From the NCBI GenBank assembly GCA_003116975.1, contig BGKB01000044.1, positions 756,940 through 820,939 on the forward strand: a stretch of DNA of 64,000 nt. The letters run 5' to 3'. The first letter of the stretch is position 1. The number at the start of each line of letters is the position of its first letter. Under the pieces are notes generated by a model. It ran no database searches. It saw only the letters and a program-made list of their open reading frames with translations, and was not told where the DNA came from. The DNA is from Aurantiochytrium sp. KH105. Lineage: Eukaryota; Sar; Bigyra; Thraustochytrida; Thraustochytriidae. Of this stretch, positions 28,551-38,340 are shown piece by piece. The translations under genes were made by a program, and so were the position numbers.

Positions 28551-29450
28551 CGCAGCGCTCGCTGCTCCAGGGACGGACCCGCCGATGCGGCGTCTGCGCT
28601 GCCTGCGCGAAATGAGTGACGCGGAAACAGAAAAGAAAAGAAAGGGATAATTAAAAGTTACGAAAGGAGAGAGGGAGCGGGAAAAGGAAGAAGAAGGTGT
28701 GCGCGCACGGGGCACGCGCCCGCGTACCCCCTTTCCCCTCTCTCTCTCCCTCTCTGGTCGCTAGAGCGCGCGCCCCCTTCGAGGCTTCTTCCTTCGTACT
28801 CACACACCAGCCAGCCAGCTGGTCGCCGTCAGCGTCGCGCGCTCCCCCGTTTCAAGATCGATCGAGCGACGGATCGATCAATCGATCGATCGATCGATCG
28901 CTCGCTCGATCGATCCCACCGCCGATTGGTTGCGGGGTCAATTGCCGAGGAGGATGAAACGAGGGCCTGGCAGAGCGAGGGCCTTACGGGGAGGAGAGCG
29001 ACGGTGGCGGGACAGCGAGGAAAGTAGGATAGGCGCCGCGGGCGTGGCTGGGCGCGCTTCTTCCTTCCTTCCTTCCTTCCTTCCTTCCTTTCTTCCCTTC
29101 TTCCTTTTCAGCCTGGCTGCCCTTTTGGCTGCCCGCTCGCTCGCCACAGGGAACCGTGCCCGGTTTTGTTCCTTTGTTTCTTTATTTCTTTTTCTGGCCA
29201 GAGATCCACCGATTGCTTGTGGTTATGTCCCCGCTGCGGGCGGCCCATCTACTCTGTCTGCGCTGCAAACCACTGCCACTAGCCAGGCAGCACACGCCAC
29301 CGGGCAGCGGTCTGTCTGCCGCCGCACAATCAAACTTGAGGGGCGCCGCGCCCACCCCGCAGAAAGGGCGCGCTGCGGGGAAGGGTCCCGGGTCATTGGA
29401 AGCGCGGCGTTCTCGCACCCCTTTGCCCCTTTCCCCACACTGGCTGTCGC

Positions 29451-29451
29451 T

Positions 29452-29523
<72 letters not shown>
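29451..29523. repeat. (TTTC)n microsatellite, about 18 units
   Basis: This pure array of about 73 bases is one of the longest of the window. It is the reverse complement of the GAAA array at 51334-51410, which has nearly the same length. Confidence 0.95.
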
Positions 29524-30678
29524 GCAAGAAGAAACAAAATTAAAATTTTATGCACTTTCAACCCTTCTCCGTCCTCACCTCGCTCCTCGCTCGCGGCGCA
29601 GGGCGGCGGAAACGAAGCGTGCCGGCCATGAGTACCACCGAGCGACCCCTGAGGACACCGAGCAGCAGCGGCCGAACTGCACGCGGCCGGCGTGCCTGGC
29701 CGGCTTCATTCCTACTGCCGGCCAGCCACGGGAGAACGTCATTCAGGACAGCCCGCGCAGCTAGCCGGCGGCCAAAAAGAAAAGAAAAGAAAAGAAAAGA
29801 AAAGAAATAACTAAAAGGAAAAGAAGAAAAAAAAAGAAAAAAAAAAGAAAAAGGAAAAGAAAGAGGGGAGGTGGAAGCGGGAGGAGGGCAAAAGGGCCAC
29901 TTGGGTTCCGGAGAGAAGGGAAGAAAAGGAAGACGGCGCGCTGGCGAGGACCGCAAGCCTCTTCTCTCTCTGCAGGAGGAGCGACGAGACGAGAAGAGCA
30001 AACGGGAAAGCAAACAAGCAACGCAACGCGACGCGACGCAAGGCAACGCAGCAGCAGCAGCAGCAGCAGCAAGAACAGCAGCAGCAGCAAGAACAGCAGC
30101 AGACCCCGAAGGAACCGATCGAGCAGTACGGAAACAGCGCCCGCGACGTGGAGCAGGGAGAACCTGCGGGTTGCGGTACCCAAGTTGAGGGCGCGACGGC
30201 GAGCAGAGAGCAGAGCAGAGCCAGCGAGCAAAACGCGAAAGCCGCCGGCCGCGCCGGAGACGGGGATAGCGCGAAGGCAGCCAGCCTGCCAGCCTGCCAG
30301 TCTGCCAGCCTGCCTCCCTGCCGGCCAGCCAGCTAGACGACGGGGAGCGCGCGAGGGGACGGCCGTCTTCGCCGCCGTGCCCGCATAGCTGCCTGCTCGC
30401 CTGCTTGCTTAACGAGCTTGCTTGACGACGCGACCGCGGGAACCTTTTCCTTCAAGTACGCCGCGACCTGGGCTCTCGCGCGTCGCGGCGACGGCGGAGC
30501 GCACAGGCGCGCCCGCGTCGGCCTCTTGCGCCTTGGCCGCTTCGTTTCGCTCGAGCAGCCCGAGCTGACTTGCTCCACCGGCGTGTCACCGACAGCCGAC
30601 AGCTAGCTCAACCGGGTTCAATAGCAACAACAACAACGCCCATCCTTTACAGACAATTAGACAGAACAGGCGGAAAGG

Positions 30679-32262
30679 ATGTCGTTCACTTGGCAGCAGC
30701 AGCAGCAGCGTTACTTGGGCTCCAACACACCGTCACCGAACAACTCCCAGAGTGACGAGGAACTCTTAGCCATTCTCATGAGAAACTCGCAAGGCGAGAA
30801 CCCGCACCTCGCTGCCACTCAGATGCAGCAGCAGCAGCTCAACCAGCACATGCACTTGCAGCACCTTGCCCAACAGCAACAACGGTATTCTCATCCCCCA
30901 TTGTTCGGCGTCGACCCGGAGATCCTTCGGCGGTGCAACTCGAACAGCAGCGTGGCTAGTGCTGCTAACTTTGTATCCGACCACCCGCAACTCGAGACAC
31001 CGCGCCTCATCTCGGGCGAACGGACCCCTCCCAGCTCCATCCCCAATGCCATCACGCAACACCTTCTCAACTGTCGCACCGACGCAGAGAAGAATGCTGC
31101 TCTCGGCGCCATTGTAACTTCTCTTGCTCAAAGCGCCCCTGGTCTTTTTAACCATCAGAACCTCTCCATGGCAATCGCCACTGGAGCGCAAAACAACACC
31201 GAAGCCAAGGACGAAAAGGTCGCTACCAACAACAACAACAACAACAACAATAACAAGCGCGAGCACTCCCAGATCAGTGCAGCACCCCAGTCGCACCAGG
31301 CACGCTCGACGCCTCCACCCATCAACACGCAGGCTCCCTCAATGGACCTTCGCCTCAACAAACGCGCTCGCAACGCCGCCAGCCCGGTCTCCCTCGCGAC
31401 CTCGGCGCCCTCGTCCCCGCACGTAAACGACTCGAGACCGCGCATTATGGCGCGCGCCGCATCCTCCGAAGGACCTGCGGACCGCATTCTCGTCGAAGAC
31501 CTTCCCCTTACCCGCGCCGACTACCCGTTTTGGGCCAACGCCATTCGCCTTCACATGCGCGAACCCCTCGACGAAAGGGGCAAAGAGGAACTTTGCGCCC
31601 GCGTTGTTGCAAAGCTTCAAAAGGACCTCGTCAACGTTGGTTCCAGCGTCGAGAAACTCGCCGCCATCACTGATGGCGCGGACTGCAAGCCCATGCACGT
31701 GAAAAAGGAAGGCAACAAGTTCTTCCCTCGCAAAACCCGCACCGCTCGTTTCACCCACTGCAACTTCCCTTGCAAGTTTCAGGCGTCCTTTGCCGCCGCA
31801 ATCTACCGCGCCACCTTTAATCACGGCGGCACGATCGGACTTCCCAATCTATGCGATCTCTTTATGCCCCGCAGGGGTGTCTGTCTCGTGCAGCACTCGT
31901 ACGCGCCAGTCTCAACCGATGCTCTGCGCTCTCCTGCTTCGGGGCATATGGCATTTTTCTGTGGCGATGACATCGACGCCAGGACTGACACCGCCGCGTC
32001 CACGCCCAGACCTTCGGCCTTTATCGCGCGCTCTTCAAACTACAAAGTCGAGGGCGACGCTCGTCTTTACCCCACAGTCGCCACTATTGTCAACAACACC
32101 AACAATGATGACGCGAGGGTCAAGGTCGAGCGCGCAGCAGCCTCGCTGCCACGAATGGGCACCTCGCATTCCGCCAACTCGCTCTTTGGGGCCTCGCAGG
32201 ACTCCCTCAGCTCCATTGAGCTCAATCTTCTCGCCGAAGCCGCTTCTTCTCAGAACAAGTGA
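30679..32262 (+). CDS. Gln/Asn-rich protein of unknown function
   Basis: The 527-residue protein starts at an ATG (GGAAAGGATGTCG). The first 250 residues are low complexity, with Gln runs (WQQQQQRY, QMQQQQLNQHMHLQHLAQQQQ), an Asn run (about 183-191) and Ser/Pro-rich parts. A Lys/Arg patch (LNKRARN) could be a nuclear signal. Residues of about 270-440 look folded (DLPLTRADYPFWANAIRLHM, then FPRKTRTARFTHCNFPCKF), with several Cys, His and aromatic residues, but I do not recognise the domain. The tail is again Ser/Asn-rich. The make-up resembles protist transcription or RNA regulators (inference only). There is no signal peptide or membrane segment. Confidence 0.85.
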   Translation: MSFTWQQQQQRYLGSNTPSPNNSQSDEELLAILMRNSQGENPHLAATQMQQQQLNQHMHLQHLAQQQQRYSHPPLFGVDPEILRRCNSNSSVASAANFVSDHPQLETPRLISGERTPPSSIPNAITQHLLNCRTDAEKNAALGAIVTSLAQSAPGLFNHQNLSMAIATGAQNNTEAKDEKVATNNNNNNNNNKREHSQISAAPQSHQARSTPPPINTQAPSMDLRLNKRARNAASPVSLATSAPSSPHVNDSRPRIMARAASSEGPADRILVEDLPLTRADYPFWANAIRLHMREPLDERGKEELCARVVAKLQKDLVNVGSSVEKLAAITDGADCKPMHVKKEGNKFFPRKTRTARFTHCNFPCKFQASFAAAIYRATFNHGGTIGLPNLCDLFMPRRGVCLVQHSYAPVSTDALRSPASGHMAFFCGDDIDARTDTAASTPRPSAFIARSSNYKVEGDARLYPTVATIVNNTNNDDARVKVERAAASLPRMGTSHSANSLFGASQDSLSSIELNLLAEAASSQNK

Positions 32263-33026
32263 GCAAGTAAGCAAGCAAGCAAGCAAGCAAGCCTGTCTAT
32301 TCTCTTCGCCTCTGTATTTTTTCCTTTCCAATTGACTGAAACGCGCGCAAAAGGCACATCATGCGCAAAACATTTCGTACCATACCCACCAGTTCCGTCA
32401 AATCTACGCTATGTGAATTCGTAGGCATTTCTATCACATCCACAATGAGGTTCATGTATTCATTCATCGATTCAACAATTCCTTCGTTCGACTCTCTTAT
32501 TCAAAGCGCTGATTGATTCACGTGAGACATCAAAGTCTTAGCGTCGACATCGCACTCTCGCTGAGGTTTATGCACATCCATTCTTGGAATCCCGATATCT
32601 GCATCACAGTTACCACCATCTCTTGCCGTCTTCAGGTCTCACGGGAAAGGGCAAATTGTAACGGATGCAGACTTGTGCGGTGATCTCGAATTGAACAATC
32701 AAACTTTCATAATATGGAGAGGTTGTCCTCATGTGCTCTCACGGGAAAGGGCAAATTGTAACGGATGCAGACTTGTGCGGTGATCTCGAATTGAACAATC
32801 AAACTTTCATGATATGAAGAGGTTGTCCTCATGTGCTTCTTCTGCCAAGCCTCGTCGCGGGCAAGCTGTTGCGGAATAGCTCGCTTCGCAAGGAGACATA
32901 CACTTGATCAAAAAACAAACAGATATTTTTTTGGTGAGGGAAGAGAGCCTCTAAGCCTGACAGATGATTTTCTTTTCGGGAGAAATACTCCTGCTGGAGC
33001 ACAGAACAAACACAGATTTCTCTACC
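32263..33026. other. spacer between convergent genes, with a 100-bp tandem repeat
   Basis: The stretch lies between the stop of the Gln-rich gene (plus) and that of the PI3-kinase gene (minus). It begins with an AAGC array (32268-32291) and contains a 100-bp duplication at 32637-32836. It is AT-richer than the rest of the window. No gene is seen. Confidence 0.6.
32637..32836. repeat. 100-bp tandem duplication
   Basis: The unit from TCTCACGGGAAAGGGCAAAT to GTCCTCATGTGC occurs at 32637-32736 and 32737-32836 with about two differences, so the duplication is recent. It has no ORF. Confidence 0.95.
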
Positions 33027-36000
33027 TCAATTGCGACGGATAACGTGCGCGAAATCGTTGAGCGTCGAAGTCCACGTCGACAACGCCTCCTGGATGAGCT
33101 CCTTGAAACGCTCCGCAGCTTCCTCTTCGGAGGCGTCGAGCATGAGACGATCGCGTACCCAATCAATGTCCGACTCGCGCTGCAACTCGGGCATCCCGCT
33201 CGAAAGCATGAGCGAAAAAAGAGTAATGAGCAAACTCGCATTACGCCGCAAAATGTTGTACGCTTGGCCGCAAAGCGCCTCGAACTCCTTAAACAACGGA
33301 CGATCCTGCGGACCCAGGACCGTAGCCATCGCGTTTGAAAACAGAAAAGGACCACGCTCTCGCTTGATGCCCATCTTCGACTTGAAATTGCCCAAAAAGT
33401 GCCCAAAGTCAATGTGAAAAAGCTTACCATCACGCGTGAGCATAATGTTGTCCGCGTGTCGGTCGCCAATACCCAGCACATACGTCGCAACGCAGTACCC
33501 CGCGCACGAGCACTTAAAGTTCTGCTCTGTCACACGCCGTGCATAGCCCGAATTCTGCAGATACCGTTTCAGCTTCTTGTCGTCAAACACCTTGACGGCC
33601 TTGCTCAGCTTTCCGCCCGTCCGACCCGCCGTGATTCGCGCAATCGTCTCCGCATTCGGCACAATCTGAATCATACCGCGCTGATCACCCGTCGACACGA
33701 CGCTATACAAGGACAGCCGCAAATCCAAGCCCTCCGTTTTCCACAGCTTGTCCATCGTGCGCAAAACCTGCAGCGTAAGCTGATCCTGGCGCAGATCATC
33801 GCCAGACTTGTACAACACAGACACGGGGGGCGCACCGGGACGCGCCTGCAAACACTCGAGCAGTAGCGGCGCCTTCTTCGAGTTCATCACGCGGCACTTT
33901 TTCACATCCAGCCCGCGAAAGAATAGATAGGGCGACAGCGGCAGCTGAAACTCCTCCGGGAGCGTCGCGGACGCCAGCTGCTGCTTCAAGAACGTCGTGC
34001 GCCGGTTCGGTTTCTCCTCCTTTACCGCCGCCGCAATCGACTCCAGCTTGCTGTTCACAAACTGCTGGTGACCCAGGTCCTGGCGAACGCGGCAGTGCCG
34101 CAGATACGTGTCCAACAGCGCGCCGTAGCGGTCAGCAATGTAATCCTCGTGCATCTCGGCCTTGAGCAGCCAAAACAGACGGTGCCCAATCAGCGATGGC
34201 GCGCGCAGCGCACGTCGCAGCAGAAAACGAGATAGCGCAGAGTCCACAAAACGCTCGAACTTGAGCACTTGCACGAGCTGAAGCATGATCTCCTCCAAAC
34301 TCACGTCAGAAAGCGGCTCCAGCGCAGATACGGCCAGGGCGCGCACTTTCGGATCAGGGTGCTTGAAGTCCAGCAACTGCAGGGCCACCATCGGGTCTGG
34401 CATGGCCCATTCGTTCAACATGCGGTACGCCAGCTGCATCTGCGAGCGCTTCGACCAGTCGATCGCCTGCAAAAACTTTGGCAGCGCCTTCGGGTCCTCC
34501 ATGAGTTCACGCCGCATCTGCAAAATCAATTCCTTTTGCTCCTTGCTCAGCGGATGCAACGGGTCTCTGTGAATAAATGTGCTGAGTTCCGCGCGCATAA
34601 GTCGATACAGGTTTGAACGTGGCGCCGCGTCCGGCTCCTCTGCATCCCGCTGCACGTTGTCGCTCATGTAGTCACTGTAAACGACCGGCTTGCCCCGCGA
34701 CGGCAGCTCGAGCTCCAAAAAGTCGACTGCGTCCTTTGCACGCGTGTTGTTGCTCAGAAGCGTCGCCACACCCGCCATGTCGGATCCCGCTTCCCCGCGA
34801 AAGAGCTTCAAACGCAAATGCCCCGACCGCATCACCTGCTCAAAATCGAAGAGAGTCAGACCGGCCCACCCGATGGGTGTCGCCGAGCCCTCCTCGACGA
34901 GTCGCTCAATCTCCATGTGCCGCCGCCGCTGTCGCTCCCGTCGCTGTCGCTGTTGGATACGCTTGCGCACCGCTGACGTCCGCTTGACGCTGTCGCGATC
35001 ACCGCTGTTTTCCTCGTCGTCCTCCTCCTCTTCGCGCGTGTGGCGTTTTTCGCGCTGACGCTGCTCTTCCTCGAGCTGCGCACGCAGCTTGGCCTGCTCG
35101 TCCTTGATGGCCTCAAACAAGTCATGCGCCTCGTCCGCCTTGGGCGAGTAGTACACGTTGAAGATCACACGAGCCGCACGAGGGAGGTTCGAGAGCTTGA
35201 TGTCCAGCGTAACCTTCGAGTTGAATGGCACGATCATGTACGGCATGAGTCGCTCTGCCGTGCGCTCCAGGTATCGAGCCGGAGCCAGTTGCTGTCCTGC
35301 GTGGTAAATCGCGCACGACACGATGAACGAATCTGAAAGAACATGGCCCGGCAGACTCGTGCCGAGTACGCGCTTGACATTGATCGTCAGCGAGTCGTCA
35401 AGCTGCCAGATCGGGAGATAGTGCTCGAGGGAAAAGTCATTAAGTTGCTCGGCGCGCTTTTGTGCGAGCGTCGCACTCATCTGCTCGCTCACAGACGCAA
35501 TCACATCTTGGTCCTCCTCGGAAAAGGGCGCACCACCGCGCTTATTCAAAAGCTCAATCACTGTGATCACCGTTCCGTCATTGGTGCACACCGGGCAGCA
35601 CAACACGTTGCGCGTCACAAAACCCGAGTCTTCCGACTCTACCTCGCCGTAAAAGTGCTCATTCTTGTGCACGTGTGGCACATTCACAATCTTGTTAATC
35701 GCCGCGCAATGGCCCGCAATGCCCTGGCCAATGTCCAGCTTGATTGTTCTCTTTCGCGCCTTGGCCCCCGCGCCACTGCCAAACTGCATTTCTAACTGAC
35801 GCTTCTCCCAGTCCACCGTGTACAAGGAAACGCGTTCGCAGTTGAAGATCTGAAAGAGGACTTTACGCATGCGCGCAACGGTGTCTGCCACGTTCAGCTC
35901 GGGGCTAAAGGCCGTCATGAGCAGCATGAGGGCTTCCGCCACACGCCGCTCTCTCTCTGTGTTGGCGCGCCGCTTCAGCGAGAGCAGGACATCAAAGTTG

Positions 36001-37172
36001 CCCACGTGCTTGGTGAAGCTTGCGACCTCGAGACTCATGTGGGACAGCTGCGTATTGGACGTGGTCATGAGCTCTTCAGGCTTGATGACCTGACGAAAGA
36101 CGTCACTCGAGAGGGTATACGTAGACACGTGCGTCAGCGCCATTACCGTCGCTGTCCGGGTCTTATCCTCGAGAAGCGCCTTTTCGCCGAAAAAGTCGCC
36201 CCTGCTCAGCTCGTTGACGAGCTTGCCAAAGGCGTTGTCCTCGGGCAGAATACCTTGGTCCTCTGTCCACGCACCAGCAACATAGACGCGGACTTTGCCC
36301 TCGACAATCAGGTAAAACAGCTCGCCCTTGGTGTCCTGCCGCACGATGACCTCGTTGGGCACAAAGGTTTGCTTGCGCATCGACTTGCGCACCAGCTCAA
36401 ATTGCTCATTATCCAGGTTGTGAAAGAGCGGCACCGACTTGAGAAAGGAGTCGACCGTGGGGGCGGTCGTCCGGATGGAGCTGCGAAAGGCCACGCGCCC
36501 AAACGAGTTCTCCAAATACCGTGTGACTCCCTTTTCGCGTGCGCGAGGTTGCGCCCTGTTCGAGGGTAGGCGCTCGCTCTCGCCTCGCAAGTGGGCCAGA
36601 CGTTGCGAACGCGCCTCTACGGTTTCCTCAATCTGGTTCTCCATCATTTCCATGCGCGAGATCTCGTCCGAGACGTCGTGAATCCGGCTCTGCAGCAGAC
36701 GCGCGTACCGTTCGACATCCTCATGCTCCTGCGAAGAGCGAACCTGCTCGATGCGGTAGTCGGCGCCACGTGGCTTACGCCACACCGCCATGCCTGGCGA
36801 ATGCCAAAATGCCATGTTACGAGTCGGATCGAACGCCGGGACAAAGCCCATGTAGTCTTTGCGCTCTCCGCTCATGCCGAGCGCATCGTGCGAGTAGGGA
36901 TGGATTGCAAGGTGTCGAAAGTCTTCCTCTTCGTAATCAGGGGGCTCGGCATATGTGCTCTGCTGTCGCAGCAGGTTAAAGTAGTAGATGCGATCAGAGG
37001 CTGCATCGCGCGCCTTGTGCCACTTGTCCGCAGGCAGCTTCCACACGCTCAGGCCGGTCACCACGTTGTGGTAAAACTGCAGGCCTGTTCTCTCGTCCGT
37101 GTGCGGCTGCCAGACTCCGCCGCCAAGCCCGTCGTCGGCGCACGGCGAGTTGGCCTGAAAACTGCTTTCCAT
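33027..37172 (-). CDS. PI3-kinase with WW, cyclic-nucleotide-binding and GAF domains
   Basis: I start this 1381-residue protein at the ATG at 37172 (MESSFQANSP); the open frame upstream is Arg/Ala-rich noise. Order: WW1 (W21...W44, P47), WW2 (W51...P77), a charged coiled coil (about 145-200), a cyclic-nucleotide-binding domain (about 240-362) with cassette GDFFGEKALLEDKTRTATV, a GAF domain (about 427-567, GQGIAGHCA, VIELLNKRGGAPFS), C2 (about 581-870) split by a charged insert (about 677-745), the PI3K helical domain (about 870-1030) and the kinase domain (about 1080-1381). The kinase has SGDDLRQDQLTLQ, GDRHADNIML, IDFGHFLG and activation loop GIKRERGPF, the KRER type of class I enzymes, which make PIP3. 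No p85-binding or Ras-binding domain is seen. It presumably converts PIP2 to PIP3 at membranes, gated by cyclic nucleotide (inference). Confidence 0.93.
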   Translation of the reverse strand: MESSFQANSPCADDGLGGGVWQPHTDERTGLQFYHNVVTGLSVWKLPADKWHKARDAASDRIYYFNLLRQQSTYAEPPDYEEEDFRHLAIHPYSHDALGMSGERKDYMGFVPAFDPTRNMAFWHSPGMAVWRKPRGADYRIEQVRSSQEHEDVERYARLLQSRIHDVSDEISRMEMMENQIEETVEARSQRLAHLRGESERLPSNRAQPRAREKGVTRYLENSFGRVAFRSSIRTTAPTVDSFLKSVPLFHNLDNEQFELVRKSMRKQTFVPNEVIVRQDTKGELFYLIVEGKVRVYVAGAWTEDQGILPEDNAFGKLVNELSRGDFFGEKALLEDKTRTATVMALTHVSTYTLSSDVFRQVIKPEELMTTSNTQLSHMSLEVASFTKHVGNFDVLLSLKRRANTERERRVAEALMLLMTAFSPELNVADTVARMRKVLFQIFNCERVSLYTVDWEKRQLEMQFGSGAGAKARKRTIKLDIGQGIAGHCAAINKIVNVPHVHKNEHFYGEVESEDSGFVTRNVLCCPVCTNDGTVITVIELLNKRGGAPFSEEDQDVIASVSEQMSATLAQKRAEQLNDFSLEHYLPIWQLDDSLTINVKRVLGTSLPGHVLSDSFIVSCAIYHAGQQLAPARYLERTAERLMPYMIVPFNSKVTLDIKLSNLPRAARVIFNVYYSPKADEAHDLFEAIKDEQAKLRAQLEEEQRQREKRHTREEEEDDEENSGDRDSVKRTSAVRKRIQQRQRRERQRRRHMEIERLVEEGSATPIGWAGLTLFDFEQVMRSGHLRLKLFRGEAGSDMAGVATLLSNNTRAKDAVDFLELELPSRGKPVVYSDYMSDNVQRDAEEPDAAPRSNLYRLMRAELSTFIHRDPLHPLSKEQKELILQMRRELMEDPKALPKFLQAIDWSKRSQMQLAYRMLNEWAMPDPMVALQLLDFKHPDPKVRALAVSALEPLSDVSLEEIMLQLVQVLKFERFVDSALSRFLLRRALRAPSLIGHRLFWLLKAEMHEDYIADRYGALLDTYLRHCRVRQDLGHQQFVNSKLESIAAAVKEEKPNRRTTFLKQQLASATLPEEFQLPLSPYLFFRGLDVKKCRVMNSKKAPLLLECLQARPGAPPVSVLYKSGDDLRQDQLTLQVLRTMDKLWKTEGLDLRLSLYSVVSTGDQRGMIQIVPNAETIARITAGRTGGKLSKAVKVFDDKKLKRYLQNSGYARRVTEQNFKCSCAGYCVATYVLGIGDRHADNIMLTRDGKLFHIDFGHFLGNFKSKMGIKRERGPFLFSNAMATVLGPQDRPLFKEFEALCGQAYNILRRNASLLITLFSLMLSSGMPELQRESDIDWVRDRLMLDASEEEAAERFKELIQEALSTWTSTLNDFAHVIRRN

Positions 37173-38340
37173 CGTCTTCCGCGGCCGTGCGTCCGCCGCG
37201 ACTTTCCCTTCGCCGCGCCGCGGTCCTCGTCCCCGCCTCTCGCGCGCGCGTGCTCGTGCGAGTCGCCTTCGTGCGTCTCTCTCCCTGCACGCGCCGACAG
37301 GTCGATCGATCAATGTCCGAATGACGAGCTCCCGAGCCGGGAAAGTACGCCGGTTCTCTCTCCGCGGCGAGCGCCCGCCGCCGGCCTTCGCGGACGGACG
37401 GCGCGCGCCGCCGGGCCCTGCTCTCTCTCTCGCCCGCGCGCGCGCTGTGCGTGCGTGCGGGCGCGCGAGACGGAGCGGGATTGCTCGCCTGCTTCGCTTG
37501 CTCGCCTGCTTGCTGTGCGCGACGGGCTTGTTGTGAACGCGCACCAGCACAAGTGGGCGAGTCAAGGACCCAAGTCGGCTTTAGCACGCGCTGCAAGTGG
37601 ACAGCGGGGTGTGCACAAGTGGAGTAATGGGCGCACGTGGAGTGCTTCCTGCCAGGTCCCTTGGGCGAACGAAGACCAGGCGCGCGCGTGCCTTGCCGCA
37701 TTGGCCGGGTCAGTCAGTCAGCCACAGCTGCGGCTGGCAGCAGCAAGAGTCGAGATCTACGGGGCGACTTATTGTGTTCGTTGTTGAGGAGCGTTGCTGG
37801 GCTTGAGCTTGATGAGTATTGGAAAGGAGACACGGAGAGGTGAAAGAAATCAACACACCCAAGGAAAACGCGAAGAATTACGTTGTTCACAGTGATTTCT
37901 CTTTATCCCCAGACACCGCTTGTTAAAGGGGGTACTACTCGGCTTCTACAGCATTTCTCCTGGTGCGTGTTGTAGCAAACGCAAAGAAAATAACATTGGA
38001 ACAAGCCTAATTCACTCCATCATGGCCTACGAAAGCCCTGCGACTCCTAATCTTAGACAAAGAGAAGTTTCACATGGTTCGTGTGAGCCCGAAGACAAGG
38101 CCGATCAAAGTCGTACCAGCAAGCAACGCAAAAAGAACATTGGGTGATTGATGCATACGGGTCATCTACTATACAATTGACCACAAAATAGACAGACTCG
38201 TGACGACTCGCCGAGAGCAGGCAGGATGGCGCAGATGAACGAATGAACGAACGAACGAATAAATGGATGGATGAAGAATTGACTTTGCCACCTCATCACG
38301 CCAATGCTCGCTGTCTCGACTTTCGCTGAGCTGCGTGAGT
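37173..38340. other. spacer upstream of the PI3-kinase gene
   Basis: The first 400 bases are GC-rich, as expected for a promoter and 5' UTR in this genome. The rest has lower GC and holds AACG/ATGG-type short arrays (38235-38275). The open frame reading into the PI3-kinase has no ATG-supported coding signal. No gene is seen. Confidence 0.55.

Larger units (their letters stand above)
20324..30678. other. 10.4-kb microsatellite-rich stretch without a convincing gene
   Basis: Many frames stay open here (for example 21326-22744 minus and 22725-23804 plus), but their products are Arg/Ala/Ser-rich, run straight through simple repeats and show no motif, so I reject them. The stretch holds at least fifteen microsatellites of mostly 4-5-bp units, listed separately where long, and T/C-rich tracts at about 21050-21120, 23220-23335, 24505-24580, 26035-26090 and 27795-27915. 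The last 600 bases before 30679 should include the promoter and 5' UTR of the Gln-rich gene; a CAG/CAA-rich run (30042-30102) lies there. Confidence 0.6.

Noticed and set aside
30042-30102. CAG/CAA-rich run as a coding poly-Gln tract upstream of the Gln-rich gene
   Set aside because: It is separated from the gene by stops and by the ATG context at 30679, so it is likely promoter or 5' UTR.
37173-37565. N-terminal extension of the PI3-kinase frame (131 codons)
   Set aside because: The sequence is Arg/Ala-rich with no domain and lies where the promoter and 5' UTR should be. MESSFQANSP is the better start, just before the first WW domain.
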